DNA of 64,000 bases. It comes from a virus. Shown here piece after piece: positions 7,338 through 17,700 of this stretch; position 1 is the first letter of the stretch, and each line of letters opens with the position of its first letter. The DNA lies in IMG/VR virus record IMGVR_UViG_3300027621_000003, positions 1 to 64,000 of that record. The stretch is one strand, 5' to 3'. The position numbers were made by a program, and so were the translations under genes. The notes under the pieces were generated by a model. The model did no database searches. It saw nothing but the letters and a program-made list of their open reading frames with translations, and was not told the DNA's origin.

Positions 7338-10295
7338 TTACTGACAACTAATGTCTATATTAACCCCCACGTTTATTTGTAAAGTAATTGGTTCTGAACT
7401 TGAAGCACATGTCAAGTTATATATTGTAACCTCATTACCGTTCACATAAAAGAAATAACCATAATTAACTAATTGTTGTAGATTTAAAATAAGCGCTGTC
7501 TTCCATTGGTTATTTGTTGGAACTTGTCCTGTTCCATAACCATCAAAAAATTTATTTTGTATTACAGTTGCCCCATCAATCTTAACATCAACATACCATT
7601 GTGAATACAATGAGTTTGCGTTACAATCTGAAAGTAGATAACCTTGTGTGTCTAAGTAATTGTATAATACGTTATATAGAATTTGTGAGAATGATGTAAC
7701 ATCACCAGGGTTTGCACCAATCCAAGGATATATTGAACATGTTGCACTTTGTTTGGTGCAATCAAAAGAAAATAATTGACTTGTTGCCAAACATGGGTCA
7801 TTTTCAATTGGTACTAATTGACAACCTCTTTGTCTTCTATAAACATATTTTTGTCTTTGTAATGCTGAGTTTTCTAAACGGGTACCAGTATTCCATATTG
7901 TAGATGCTGGAATCATTTGTTGTGTTAATCTAATCCAATATGGACCAAGACCATCAACATATTCAATTAATTTTTGATATGTAAAATCATCATTTGGAAT
8001 TCCAACATTTTGTTCAGAAAGAAGGTAATTGTAAAAAATATTTAATAGTGTTGGATATCCACCAGTTTTACCATCTGTTGAATACCACCTGTCTCTGATA
8101 TTAATTGTATTGTTAACAAATGTTTGAGCGAATTCAAAGAATGTTTTTTTGTTTGCTTCAGGATTAATATATGTCCAATCATAAGTTTCCAAACTTGGGT
8201 ATGGCGATGTCATTCCTGAATTAGGAATTGGGTAATTATAATTCTTGGACATTGACCAAACATTATAAAGGATACCTTGACCAGGGTTCATAAACAAATC
8301 AACATTCTTGGCATTAAGAACTAATTTGTCATCTGAAACTACATAATATGCATTATACCCTGATTCAACACTAACTCTGAATGTTGGTGGTTGCCAACTT
8401 TTTTTATTGTCAGGTACAAGTTTTAAGTTATAACCCAAATTCATATATGGGAAATTCCTGAATCTATCAAAATATTCTTGTCCGTAAGTAAAAGGCTGTA
8501 ATGTTGTTTGAACATTTGGGCTATTGCCAGTAAAAACTGAAGTGGTTTGATTTACAATTTGTGGACTTCTGTGTTGTGGTGTTGATTCAAACCATCCTGC
8601 ACCTTTTTCAAAATAATAATCTGATGTTTCAATTGGTGCTCTTGGATATCCAAATTCATCAACTGGATAATCATCAATTGTTTCACCCACAAAAAAAGTT
8701 TGTGTTGATGATGTAAATGCGGTATATGTTTGACCGTAAATTGAAAATGTATTACCAGTTGCTAATGCTGTTGTATTTTCAATATATGTACCACCTGTAA
8801 TTTGAGCATATTGTTCACCAAATTGTCTCATATTAATTCTTTGGTCAGCAACATAAACGTGTTCATTAAATTCAACCAACGCTTCAGGAGCTCCAACCAA
8901 TCTTAATGTAAATTCAACTGAACGTCTTGTACCTTTAGATTTAAAAAGATATGCCGAGTTTAATATTAAGTTTCTATAAAATTGATAATTTAATTCTGAT
9001 GGTGTAAGTTCTCTTGAAAAACCAGCGTATTGTGTAACACCTGTTGACGAGTATACTGAATCTAAAAAGTTTTCATTCGTAATTGGTGATATGTTTGTAC
9101 TCCATCCTAATGTCTGTGCTAAATTTTTCAATAACATTGATGGTATGTCATTACCTGGAGTATAGTTAACCGAATTCATGTATGCCAACGCATCAATGAA
9201 TTGTTTTATTTGGTCAAAACTTCTTCCATATATTTGTAATACTTTAGCAACTCTATGGTCTGGCGTGTCAAATTCTAAAAATGATTCTGTTGTTAAAAAA
9301 CGGGTAATTAAGTTTGTTTTGAATGAATCAAAATTAATCGCAATTTCATTTAACTTCTCAAGATAAGTTGTAAATAATGGAGTTCTAATATCTAAATTCC
9401 AAAGACCATCTTTAGGCCAAGTCAATGTAGATGTTTGTATTGATACAACACCTGAGTCAGTTTCAACAGGAACATTAAATGTTGCTGTAAATGGTGGTGT
9501 CGCTAATCTATTTAACAAGAACTTTTCAACCTCATCAAAATCTTCCGAAAATCCTTTTTCGGTGTAATATGTGTTTGGTTTAATATAAATTGAATCTACC
9601 GTTGATGAAGCACCACTAAATGGTTGTCCTGTAACAATAAATTTAAGATTACCAGAATATAAACTTGTTGTTGGGTCTAAATCAATAATTGGATATTCAT
9701 TACCATTAACAAACAAACTATAATCTCGGTATCTATTTGTTAAATCCCTAATAGGTGAAAATATTTGTTCTCTGTTTTGAAGATTAATTATAGAATTAAC
9801 TGAGTAATCAATGTTGAATGGATTTTTAATCCTTGCGACATCAATTGTAAATTCAGTTTCATTTGGGACTGAACTATATATAATATTCTCAGCGGTTAAT
9901 CCTGATGTAAAATCATAATAGATTGCATCAACTTCAATTGCCGCAGGAAAAAAGTTTAATATTTTTTGTATTGATACTTCAAATCTTTTTTGTAACGAAC
10001 CAAATATTGTAAAATTAGTTACAACTGATAAATCATAATTTGGATAAACTCTATATTCTTTCGCTAACAACTCCCTTGAAGCGTTTATTGAATCTAAATC
10101 TAAATTTTCTAATGATACTGGATTTTGAAACGTTCCAATATTAAATGTTCTATTTGTTTTTTCTGAAAGTCCTAAATCAAACTCAAAATTACCTTGTGTT
10201 AATCCACCACCTTGCACAGTTTGTAACCCTACGATATTATCAAAGGGAGTTCCGGCTCCTGAAGCCGCTGTGTTAGGTATGAACGTTTTAGCCAT
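7338..10295 (-). CDS. Large baseplate/tail protein (gpI/gp7-like segment)
   Basis: A 985-residue virion-type protein with no signal peptide. Around residues 440-475 it carries AYLFKSKGTRRSVEFTLRLV. This resembles the 'KGT' helix of P2 gpI-type baseplate proteins and the N-terminal part of T4 gp7-like wedge proteins. The similarity is by eye. The C-terminal 155 residues, after the GCQLVP segment, resemble the C-terminus of the neighbouring SprB-repeat protein (PTNNQWKTAL, ending NVGVNIDISCQ). The ATG overlaps the stop of the upstream gene as TAATG, implying coupled translation. Probable role: outer baseplate wedge or platform carrying the adhesins encoded just downstream. Exact equivalence to a T4 protein is uncertain. 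Confidence 0.6.
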   Translation of the reverse strand: MAKTFIPNTAASGAGTPFDNIVGLQTVQGGGLTQGNFEFDLGLSEKTNRTFNIGTFQNPVSLENLDLDSINASRELLAKEYRVYPNYDLSVVTNFTIFGSLQKRFEVSIQKILNFFPAAIEVDAIYYDFTSGLTAENIIYSSVPNETEFTIDVARIKNPFNIDYSVNSIINLQNREQIFSPIRDLTNRYRDYSLFVNGNEYPIIDLDPTTSLYSGNLKFIVTGQPFSGASSTVDSIYIKPNTYYTEKGFSEDFDEVEKFLLNRLATPPFTATFNVPVETDSGVVSIQTSTLTWPKDGLWNLDIRTPLFTTYLEKLNEIAINFDSFKTNLITRFLTTESFLEFDTPDHRVAKVLQIYGRSFDQIKQFIDALAYMNSVNYTPGNDIPSMLLKNLAQTLGWSTNISPITNENFLDSVYSSTGVTQYAGFSRELTPSELNYQFYRNLILNSAYLFKSKGTRRSVEFTLRLVGAPEALVEFNEHVYVADQRINMRQFGEQYAQITGGTYIENTTALATGNTFSIYGQTYTAFTSSTQTFFVGETIDDYPVDEFGYPRAPIETSDYYFEKGAGWFESTPQHRSPQIVNQTTSVFTGNSPNVQTTLQPFTYGQEYFDRFRNFPYMNLGYNLKLVPDNKKSWQPPTFRVSVESGYNAYYVVSDDKLVLNAKNVDLFMNPGQGILYNVWSMSKNYNYPIPNSGMTSPYPSLETYDWTYINPEANKKTFFEFAQTFVNNTINIRDRWYSTDGKTGGYPTLLNIFYNYLLSEQNVGIPNDDFTYQKLIEYVDGLGPYWIRLTQQMIPASTIWNTGTRLENSALQRQKYVYRRQRGCQLVPIENDPCLATSQLFSFDCTKQSATCSIYPWIGANPGDVTSFSQILYNVLYNYLDTQGYLLSDCNANSLYSQWYVDVKIDGATVIQNKFFDGYGTGQVPTNNQWKTALILNLQQLVNYGYFFYVNGNEVTIYNLTCASSSEPITLQINVGVNIDISCQ

Positions 10296-11203
10296 TATTG
10301 AGCCGTAATATTTTGATAACTTTTACTGAAGTCAATATTTGTACCTCTATTATCTTTAACCTCATACAACAAGTTATTAAAGTCATCTTTAATTTCATAC
10401 AAGTTGAATTGTTGATAAATGTTGTTTTGAGCATCATAGATTGTGTAGATACCATCCTCCATAGATTTAGTTTGATTACCATAAAGAGCAATACCCAATG
10501 TATCAATGTCATATTCAGAAACTTGAACCTCTAACATTAATGGATTGAAGTAAGTATTTGATAATACAATACTCTGAGCTGGTTGTCCAATATATGGTGT
10601 GGCGTTTGGTTTGTTTGTTGGTGATGAACTTGGTGATAAAGTACAAAACACCAAATTAGTTTGACCTTCAGTATATCTATATCTAACAGCCTTTTGTAAA
10701 GTATTAGTTAAATTTTGAATAACAGGCTCACAATAAAAATTTGAAGTAACAATCCTAAAGAAGTTAGGTATTTTACTACCATCAGAGTTTAAATATTCAA
10801 TTCTAAATCCAACAAGTCCTTGAGCAACAAATTTATTAACATATTGACTTGGTACGTTACTTAAATCAATTACAATTCCTTTAACGTTTGGTAATGCTGA
10901 TAACACACCACAATCAGTAATACTTGTTCTAATTTCCGCTGGTCTTATATAAAGAGTGTAGATACCTAATTGAGTGAATGTTTCTGCGGGTAATCTAAGA
11001 TTGTATAAACCACCCAAGATTTCATTTGAGTTTCCGCCAGTTGCTGCATTATTAAAATAAGGTCTTAATATTGTTGTCGCATCCAAAGTGGTTAGAACAA
11101 AATTGTCCGTCACATCTCTTGATGGTGTATAATTCATGACGATACTTACGTCTTCGGGTGATACATCTGCCGGTCTTATTGTACCATAGGTTCCTGTAGC
11201 CAT
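10295..11203 (-). CDS. Baseplate/tail structural protein, unknown family
   Basis: A 302-residue protein starting MATGTYGTIRPADVSPEDVS. It is rich in predicted beta strands, with no membrane segment and no catalytic motif that I recognise. Residues 205-225 are a short Ser/Pro/Asn-rich linker (SPSSSPTNKPNATP). The C-terminal part (SMEDGIYTIYDAQNNIYQQF) looks like a small beta domain. It lies in a run of baseplate-like genes and is coupled by TAATG to the 985-residue gene, so a structural role in the same assembly is likely. I do not recognise the family. Confidence 0.55.
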   Translation of the reverse strand: MATGTYGTIRPADVSPEDVSIVMNYTPSRDVTDNFVLTTLDATTILRPYFNNAATGGNSNEILGGLYNLRLPAETFTQLGIYTLYIRPAEIRTSITDCGVLSALPNVKGIVIDLSNVPSQYVNKFVAQGLVGFRIEYLNSDGSKIPNFFRIVTSNFYCEPVIQNLTNTLQKAVRYRYTEGQTNLVFCTLSPSSSPTNKPNATPYIGQPAQSIVLSNTYFNPLMLEVQVSEYDIDTLGIALYGNQTKSMEDGIYTIYDAQNNIYQQFNLYEIKDDFNNLLYEVKDNRGTNIDFSKSYQNITAQ

Positions 11204-11224
11204 TTTTTTATTTTATCTATTAGT

Positions 11225-11232
11225 AATAAATA
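11225..11232 (-). promoter_or_regulatory. TATTTATT element
   Basis: TATTTATT in gene sense (7 of 8 to TATTTATA), 21 nt upstream of the ATG of the 302-residue gene. It lies in a 43-bp AT-rich gap that separates two gene groups. Confidence 0.35.
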
Positions 11233-11246
11233 CCATTTTTATTTTT

Positions 11247-12326
11247 TTATGTAACATTAAAAAAGTAATATCCATATTTTATTAAGTCTCCCAAATTATC
11301 AACCTCACCAATTCTTTGTATTCTTTCATACGCCGAATTTTTACCTCGTTCAATGAATATATTGGATTGGACTTCAGCTTGAGCAATGACACCCAACAAT
11401 AATTCATCTTTTACTAAGGGTTCTTGTACCATCCAATCTGCGGTTAAACCCGATGACTGAAGAAAGAAAATTGTAGTACCATCAGCATAGTCAACATAAT
11501 CAACATTCTGTATTGTATATGCAGTATAAACTAAATTAATTTCAGTAATAATACCATAATCAACATTATTCTTTTGAACAGGTACTAATAATTTAAATTT
11601 TGGTGTACCATAAAATGCCAAGTCGTTAATTCTTGAATCAGTATATCCACTAACAGTAAATGGTACTGAAACATATGCCGATGAAACTTGGTCTTCAACT
11701 AAATTAACACTGTCACCAGTAAAAATATAGTTGTACGATATTGGTGTTGCACTCCAAGAACCAACATTTGGTGTAAAGTATGCAGTTCCACTTGGATTAA
11801 AATCAGGAACTTCAACATATGGTGTTTGAATATTTTTAGATACCGTTGTGTTTCCCCAAGGATTATTTTGTGATAATGTAATTGTATATTCACTTGGGTT
11901 TGTATTATACGTGTGAACAATAGAATTAGGCGCGTACGTATTAATTGGTTGTAATGGTGTTCCATCACCCCAATCTAAAAAATATGTTGACAACTGAAGG
12001 TAGGCATTAAACTCAACATCTGCGGTATTATAAACATACCAAGTAAATGGATTTCCTGTTGTAGATGAAAATATAAAATTATTTACAACATTTATTTGTG
12101 AAATTGCACCATCAAATACAGAGTAATAACCCAAATCAATTGTATTTTGTGTTAAAAGAATTGGAACTGTAAGACCTGTTAAACTTGACGTGTTGTTAAC
12201 ACCACTTGTTAAAGTTTGGGTCATAGATGAATACACCCCAAATGTCTCACCTGAGTAAGTAACATCATGAATGATTGTATTCAAGACTTCGGGTGATACC
12301 CTGATATTCATTACTTGTGTATCCAT
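11247..12326 (-). CDS. Tail/baseplate protein with PKD-like domain
   Basis: A 359-residue protein. Residues about 113-170 match the PKD pattern: LDWGDGTPLQ, then HTYNTNPSEYTITL, then a second strand pair. PKD domains are Ig-like folds common on surface and fibre proteins, and they mediate protein or glycan contact. The C-terminal 60 residues (ELLLGVIAQAEVQSNIFIER and following) are non-repetitive, may be helical, and could anchor it to the baseplate. The start codon overlaps the upstream stop as TAATG. Role inferred from the domain and the neighbours; no T4 homologue recognised. Confidence 0.6.
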   Translation of the reverse strand: MDTQVMNIRVSPEVLNTIIHDVTYSGETFGVYSSMTQTLTSGVNNTSSLTGLTVPILLTQNTIDLGYYSVFDGAISQINVVNNFIFSSTTGNPFTWYVYNTADVEFNAYLQLSTYFLDWGDGTPLQPINTYAPNSIVHTYNTNPSEYTITLSQNNPWGNTTVSKNIQTPYVEVPDFNPSGTAYFTPNVGSWSATPISYNYIFTGDSVNLVEDQVSSAYVSVPFTVSGYTDSRINDLAFYGTPKFKLLVPVQKNNVDYGIITEINLVYTAYTIQNVDYVDYADGTTIFFLQSSGLTADWMVQEPLVKDELLLGVIAQAEVQSNIFIERGKNSAYERIQRIGEVDNLGDLIKYGYYFFNVT

Positions 12327-13108
12327 TATGGGTTTACGTATTCATACCATTTTATCGGATTTGAAACTGTTCCGGCTCGTACCCCTCTTGGGTAATCAAA
12401 CACTTGATATGTTTGTGTTGCATAATCTAAATCTACTTTGTAGTAAAAATATTCTTCAGATGGAAAATCATAATAGTTTGGTAAAGAACTTTGAGGTGCT
12501 TTCATCATTTTTATAAACTGTCCTGTATTACCATCAAAGAACTTGGCCGTCATATAAAAAGTATTGATATTCAAGAATTGTCTTGATTTCAACCAATAAA
12601 GAAAAAACCCTTCTTTATCACCAATGTAATCTAATTGATAACTTGGTCTTTTAATTGTAACCGCTGTTGTATTATTTAAAACTGTTGGTTGAAACTTTCC
12701 TTGTTGTACTGGTAATATTGTAGTAAAATAAGATTTTTGTGTTCTTGTAGTTGGACTATCATAAAAATCTATTTTCCAAAAAGATTTTGTAAATGATGGA
12801 CTATAATAATATACTTGGTCAGCAGTAAATTTTGCCAAGTAAGAATTTTCCCAAAAATTGTTAACCGCAAACACGGGATTGTTTAAATAAAAATCATAGT
12901 TTAAAGAACTTTTTGTTCCATCATATAACTGATGGTCAAACCTATTAACTTCGTAATCATCCCCTTGATTTAATATTTTTTCAATAATGGTTGACTCGTA
13001 TTGTTCAATGGCTTGTTGCTGACCATAGAAGTCCCACTCTTGTTGAAGAGGTATAACCAAATCTTTTGGTTGGTTATTAAACAACACTCTTATCTTATTC
13101 GCATCCAT
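12326..13108 (-). CDS. Virion structural protein, unknown family
   Basis: A 260-residue protein starting MDANKIRVLFNNQPKDLVIP, rich in aromatic residues (many Tyr, Phe and Trp) and mostly predicted beta, typical of tail appendage subunits. It overlaps the end of the 563-residue gene by 14 nt and is followed by the PKD-domain gene with a TAATG junction, so all three are co-translated. No motif identifies a function. A baseplate or fibre-connector role is likely from context. Confidence 0.5.
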   Translation of the reverse strand: MDANKIRVLFNNQPKDLVIPLQQEWDFYGQQQAIEQYESTIIEKILNQGDDYEVNRFDHQLYDGTKSSLNYDFYLNNPVFAVNNFWENSYLAKFTADQVYYYSPSFTKSFWKIDFYDSPTTRTQKSYFTTILPVQQGKFQPTVLNNTTAVTIKRPSYQLDYIGDKEGFFLYWLKSRQFLNINTFYMTAKFFDGNTGQFIKMMKAPQSSLPNYYDFPSEEYFYYKVDLDYATQTYQVFDYPRGVRAGTVSNPIKWYEYVNP

Positions 13109-14786
13109 CTATTATAGGGTCTGGTACAATTTGGTACAAATCTGTTATGTCAAATGACGCACCTTCAGGATATAATCTGAAAGTAATATCTTGGAATGGG
13201 TAGTGGGCAGTATTCAAGTATGGATAATCAACACCTCTACCTAAATTGTCAATATAACCATATTCGTAAATATCTCTCCAAAACCATAACTTGTTGTTAT
13301 CACTGAAGTAAGCCCAATATGGAATTCCTTCAGTTCCACTTTGTTCAGCAGTTTCAATATAATCTGAAAACACTTTCAAGGTAATTGGATAATGAACTTG
13401 GTAATAAAACCCACTTGGGTTTGTAGATGCGGTAGGTGCAATATCAAACGCTTTTTGGTAATAGGTCATTTTATTCATGTAGTTTGAAATAACCCTTTCT
13501 GATTGATTACTTTCATTCCACTCACACCAATCACCATACATTGTATCCCCACTATATCTTGGTAGATTAACCGTAAAATTATAAGGAACACCATTTTGTG
13601 TTTTTGTGTATCCTGATGTTGTGTTATTTTCTAATGATGTTGGATTTGTTGTTGCCCACCACGGGTTTGTTGTCTTTGGCACCATATTAAATCCCCAACC
13701 TCTTCTTAATTGATTGAACCAACCAAAGTATCCAACGTTTTGAAATGTTGCAAACACTTGTGTTAAAGGTTTTTTATTATTATCAACTTGATTTGTAACT
13801 TCCAAATCACGAGCCATGGTAATATTATATGTGTTTGAGCTTTGATAATTAACAACCCTTCCAACATTGTTTGGTGTTAATGAAGAAAATTGATAAAATG
13901 AACCATCACTAAATGGATTCAATTCAAATCCGTTTCTTGTAATGATTGAATCATGTGGATTACTAATAATCTTATGTAATCTAACATAATATTTTGATTT
14001 TGTTTCACCAGAATTATTAATGTCTATGATTCGTTTAAAGAATCCTTGATTACCACTATTAAATGTTGAACCCGTAAATCCAACATTGTATATACTAAAA
14101 ATATATTCATCTGAACCAATTGTATTATCACCCAAATAAGAAACTTGGAATGTGTTAACACCACTATAATTAAATGACAATTCAACATATTCATTAACAG
14201 ATAACCCGTGTGGAACAGGGCAAGTAAACTGAATTAACGGTGTTCCATTTTCAGTTCCTTGAGATATTTTAAATGGTATTCCATCCCCTGATACCCATGG
14301 TGTTAATGACTGACCATTTGAAAAGTAATATTGCATTGGTACCGTATAGTCATTTTCATATGGATAGGATAAAACAACATTCCAATTATATGTTGACGCA
14401 CTTTTTGCAACAAAATTTAATTGGGTTGATTCCACATCTGTTCTAATAAATTCAAATTCTTGATATGTTGGTAATCCACTCCATATCCCATTGATTACAG
14501 ACAACTCGGGATTAATATAATATAAATTATCTCTATACGGTTTGTAATTACTATAACCTACCAAGTTATTTTTGTAGATATATGATAACTTAACTGTTGG
14601 TCTAAACAATACAGATTTTTGCCTTTCAGCATCAAACAATGTTGCTAAATTAACATTAACAGTTCTATCATAATCAATTACTTGTGATTGTGTTTGATTT
14701 AATTCTGTTACAAAAGATAAATCTGCATCGGGTGCCGACTTATACCTCAAATCAGGTTTAACTACTATGTAATTACTTTCGCTCAT
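13095..14786 (-). CDS. Virion structural protein, unknown family
   Basis: A 563-residue protein, beta-rich and aromatic-rich, with many Asn-Asn and Tyr-Asn turns and no hydrophobic export signal. The middle contains CPVPHGLSVNEYVELSFNY, a pattern seen in phage baseplate and appendage proteins, which suggests an internal beta-sandwich. It overlaps the preceding giant gene as ATGA (4 nt) and the next gene by 14 nt, so its product is probably made in fixed ratio with them. A structural component of the baseplate periphery is the best guess. Confidence 0.5.
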   Translation of the reverse strand: MSESNYIVVKPDLRYKSAPDADLSFVTELNQTQSQVIDYDRTVNVNLATLFDAERQKSVLFRPTVKLSYIYKNNLVGYSNYKPYRDNLYYINPELSVINGIWSGLPTYQEFEFIRTDVESTQLNFVAKSASTYNWNVVLSYPYENDYTVPMQYYFSNGQSLTPWVSGDGIPFKISQGTENGTPLIQFTCPVPHGLSVNEYVELSFNYSGVNTFQVSYLGDNTIGSDEYIFSIYNVGFTGSTFNSGNQGFFKRIIDINNSGETKSKYYVRLHKIISNPHDSIITRNGFELNPFSDGSFYQFSSLTPNNVGRVVNYQSSNTYNITMARDLEVTNQVDNNKKPLTQVFATFQNVGYFGWFNQLRRGWGFNMVPKTTNPWWATTNPTSLENNTTSGYTKTQNGVPYNFTVNLPRYSGDTMYGDWCEWNESNQSERVISNYMNKMTYYQKAFDIAPTASTNPSGFYYQVHYPITLKVFSDYIETAEQSGTEGIPYWAYFSDNNKLWFWRDIYEYGYIDNLGRGVDYPYLNTAHYPFQDITFRLYPEGASFDITDLYQIVPDPIIDGCE

Positions 14787-17700
14787 TCTTCTGATTTAAT
14801 ATATAATTTTGTAAATTTATCCATGGCAGACGAACCTTTCTTTAAACCGAAATAAAAATACCATGGTGCACTTGTTATAGTTTCATTATTATTACCAAGT
14901 GCCGGTGATTGGGAATATTGTCCCAAACTATTTGTTTGGTAAATGTAACCTTTTCTGTTTTGAATTTGATTGTTTCCTCCAATGAACATTGGGTTTAACA
15001 TTCTATCTAAATTTTGATATTTTTCTTTGTAAGCATTACCTTCTGTATACCAATTGTTTTCCTCGTTACCAAAAATGGACGGTTGACCATCAATATATGC
15101 TGTATTTGACCATCTATAAAATGGAACTTCTTGTGATTTGGTTCCTAAATAATCAGCAATTAATGTATTTCCAGTAAATGTTCTGTCTATTCTACGTGGT
15201 GAAATTAAATCCCTTTCTTCAGTATACCCACTATAAAAAATACCAAATACCGAATTTTTTTGATTATCAACAGACACGTAAACAACATTGTCAGTTGTTG
15301 TTGCAGGGTCATCAAAATAATTATCCGCAGTATATGGTACAATACCATACTGTGAATTGATTTGTAACATCTGAGCATAATCACCATCAACCCTTAATTG
15401 GGGTCTACTGAAAAATGCAGAAATTGATGTGTCTAAACCTGTTTTGGTTGATTTTAATAGGTTAGAGTTTGATATTCTTGATATTATAAATAATTGCAAT
15501 AAATCAGACACATTGTTCCAAGATGTTGCATTGAACCTATCCATTTGATATCCAAAGTAATTTGGACTTTTGTTTACATCTTTACTCCAAATAAATTTTG
15601 GACCCAAATCCATAATTGTAGTTGGGTATAATAAGTTTCTATCATTCACTGGTGAATTAAATAGTCCTGATGGTGGGTATTGACCTATAAAATTTTGACC
15701 ATCCCATGGACTTGAACGATAATAAAAATTATTAGATTGTGGTTCGTACACTATTGTATCGGCACAAAAATTATAAAAGGCTTTATTTAAAACAACTGTT
15801 CTAACAATTGGCTCATTCTTAGCATTAAATCTAACAGCATTTTGGAATGGGAACGCAAACAATGTTCCATTTATCCAAGAGTTTACAAACGTATGTGAAA
15901 AAGTTCCTTGACATACTGCAATCATTAATCTAAGTCTTCCAATCCATTCTATAATTAATGAATAATCATTGTTCCTACCAAAGAGGGTACCAATTGGTTT
16001 GTTTACTAATATGTAACAACCCTTAACAACAACTTTATCTCCCTTTTTAGTATTAGTATTACATTCATTGGTTGCGGGTAATGCAGTAAAATTTCTACCG
16101 TCACCTTGATAACAAGACAAATCAACCATACCATTACAGGTAAATGAATTGGCGATAGCATTAAATGTCGCACCTGTTACTAAATCAGGATTTGCTGTTG
16201 GGTCACTAAAATCAAATGATGGTACAACAAGTTGGGTATTAGATGTACCATTATCATCGACAAAGGTATAAGGTAATGCGTTTGATGCTTGCCAAGCAAA
16301 GTAGTTATTAGCACTACCATCAAATATAGTACCAACAGGTAATCTATCTGACCTCATAACCATTTTTTGACTATACACAACCATTTTACCGAGTCCTCCA
16401 TTACCATAAGATGGTGCAAAATATAACCACGGTCTTGTATTATTATTATCATTACCGTTTTTATCTTTTTTAATTTTACTTAATCCCTTAGCCTTTTCTG
16501 CCCATATAAACGAACCACCTTCAATATATTCACCTTGTATATAACCTTCAGTACTACTGTTTGCAACCAATTGTCCACTTCCACCATTATACACCATCGC
16601 AGTTGTTAATAAGCTATCCTCATTATCAGAGTTGATTTTATATTTATCAACTCGGTTAAGGTCTAATGCTGAATAATAATTTTGAAGTGTAGTGGTATAA
16701 GCACTATATTGAGTACCAGCGGTGTATTGAAAAGAGTTGAAATACAAATATCCATTTGAATTGGATTGTAAGTTACTTGTTAATTCTGCATTTCTTACGG
16801 TCTTTAAACCTTGTTGGACGGGAACGTTCATGTAAAAATCACCACTAATCACTTTTTGACCGTAACTACTATAACCAAAAATTCTTGATAAATCATATTT
16901 GATTGATTTACGTCCACTGTGTGGGTCAACACCCCTAACCATAAAGACTAAACTAATTTCACCACCAATCCATTGTCCAATATATGAATCATAAAAATCA
17001 TGACCGTCTTTACCATCATTTTTAAAAAGTTCAATTTTTTGATATAATTGAGTTAATAAATTTCCTGGTAAGACCGAACCAGCAGGTGCTGGAACTGAAC
17101 AAGAATTTATATTATCTATACTGAATTTTTTTGTTGAACTTAAACTATTTTCACAAGCACATATATTTTCAGTCGCACCATAAGTTGTATTTGTGTCTTG
17201 GTCCACAACAATACCAATTGTTGCTGTTTGTGAAGTTCCATTGTAATCCGTATAATTAATGGTGATTGGATTTGTAGTTTGATTTGTTACAGTATAATTA
17301 AGGTAGTTACAAGTTGTAGTTCCTTTAGCATATGCCGCGTTTTGAGATACAAAATCATTGTAAGTAACACCAGTAATAACTTGGAAATATTCAATGTCCG
17401 TTGGGAACTTGTAAGATTTAGTTTCATTTGGTACTGTCGGGAAATTATATGTTACAGTACTATTTGATAAATTTGGTGATGTTGGATTGGCAAATGTCAT
17501 CGTTACACTTTTACCAACGTTTGTTGTTCCTGTTATCCCTGTTTCAGGTGTTGAAGTCGCACCACTTGTATTTGGGTCAGTTGATTTGGTCAACTCTTGG
17601 AAAGATAATAGTTGCCCCGAAATAAAAGTATTTTGAACATCTGGGTCAACAAATACCGCCATGATATTATCAAAGTGATTTGTATTTGAATTGTACTTTG

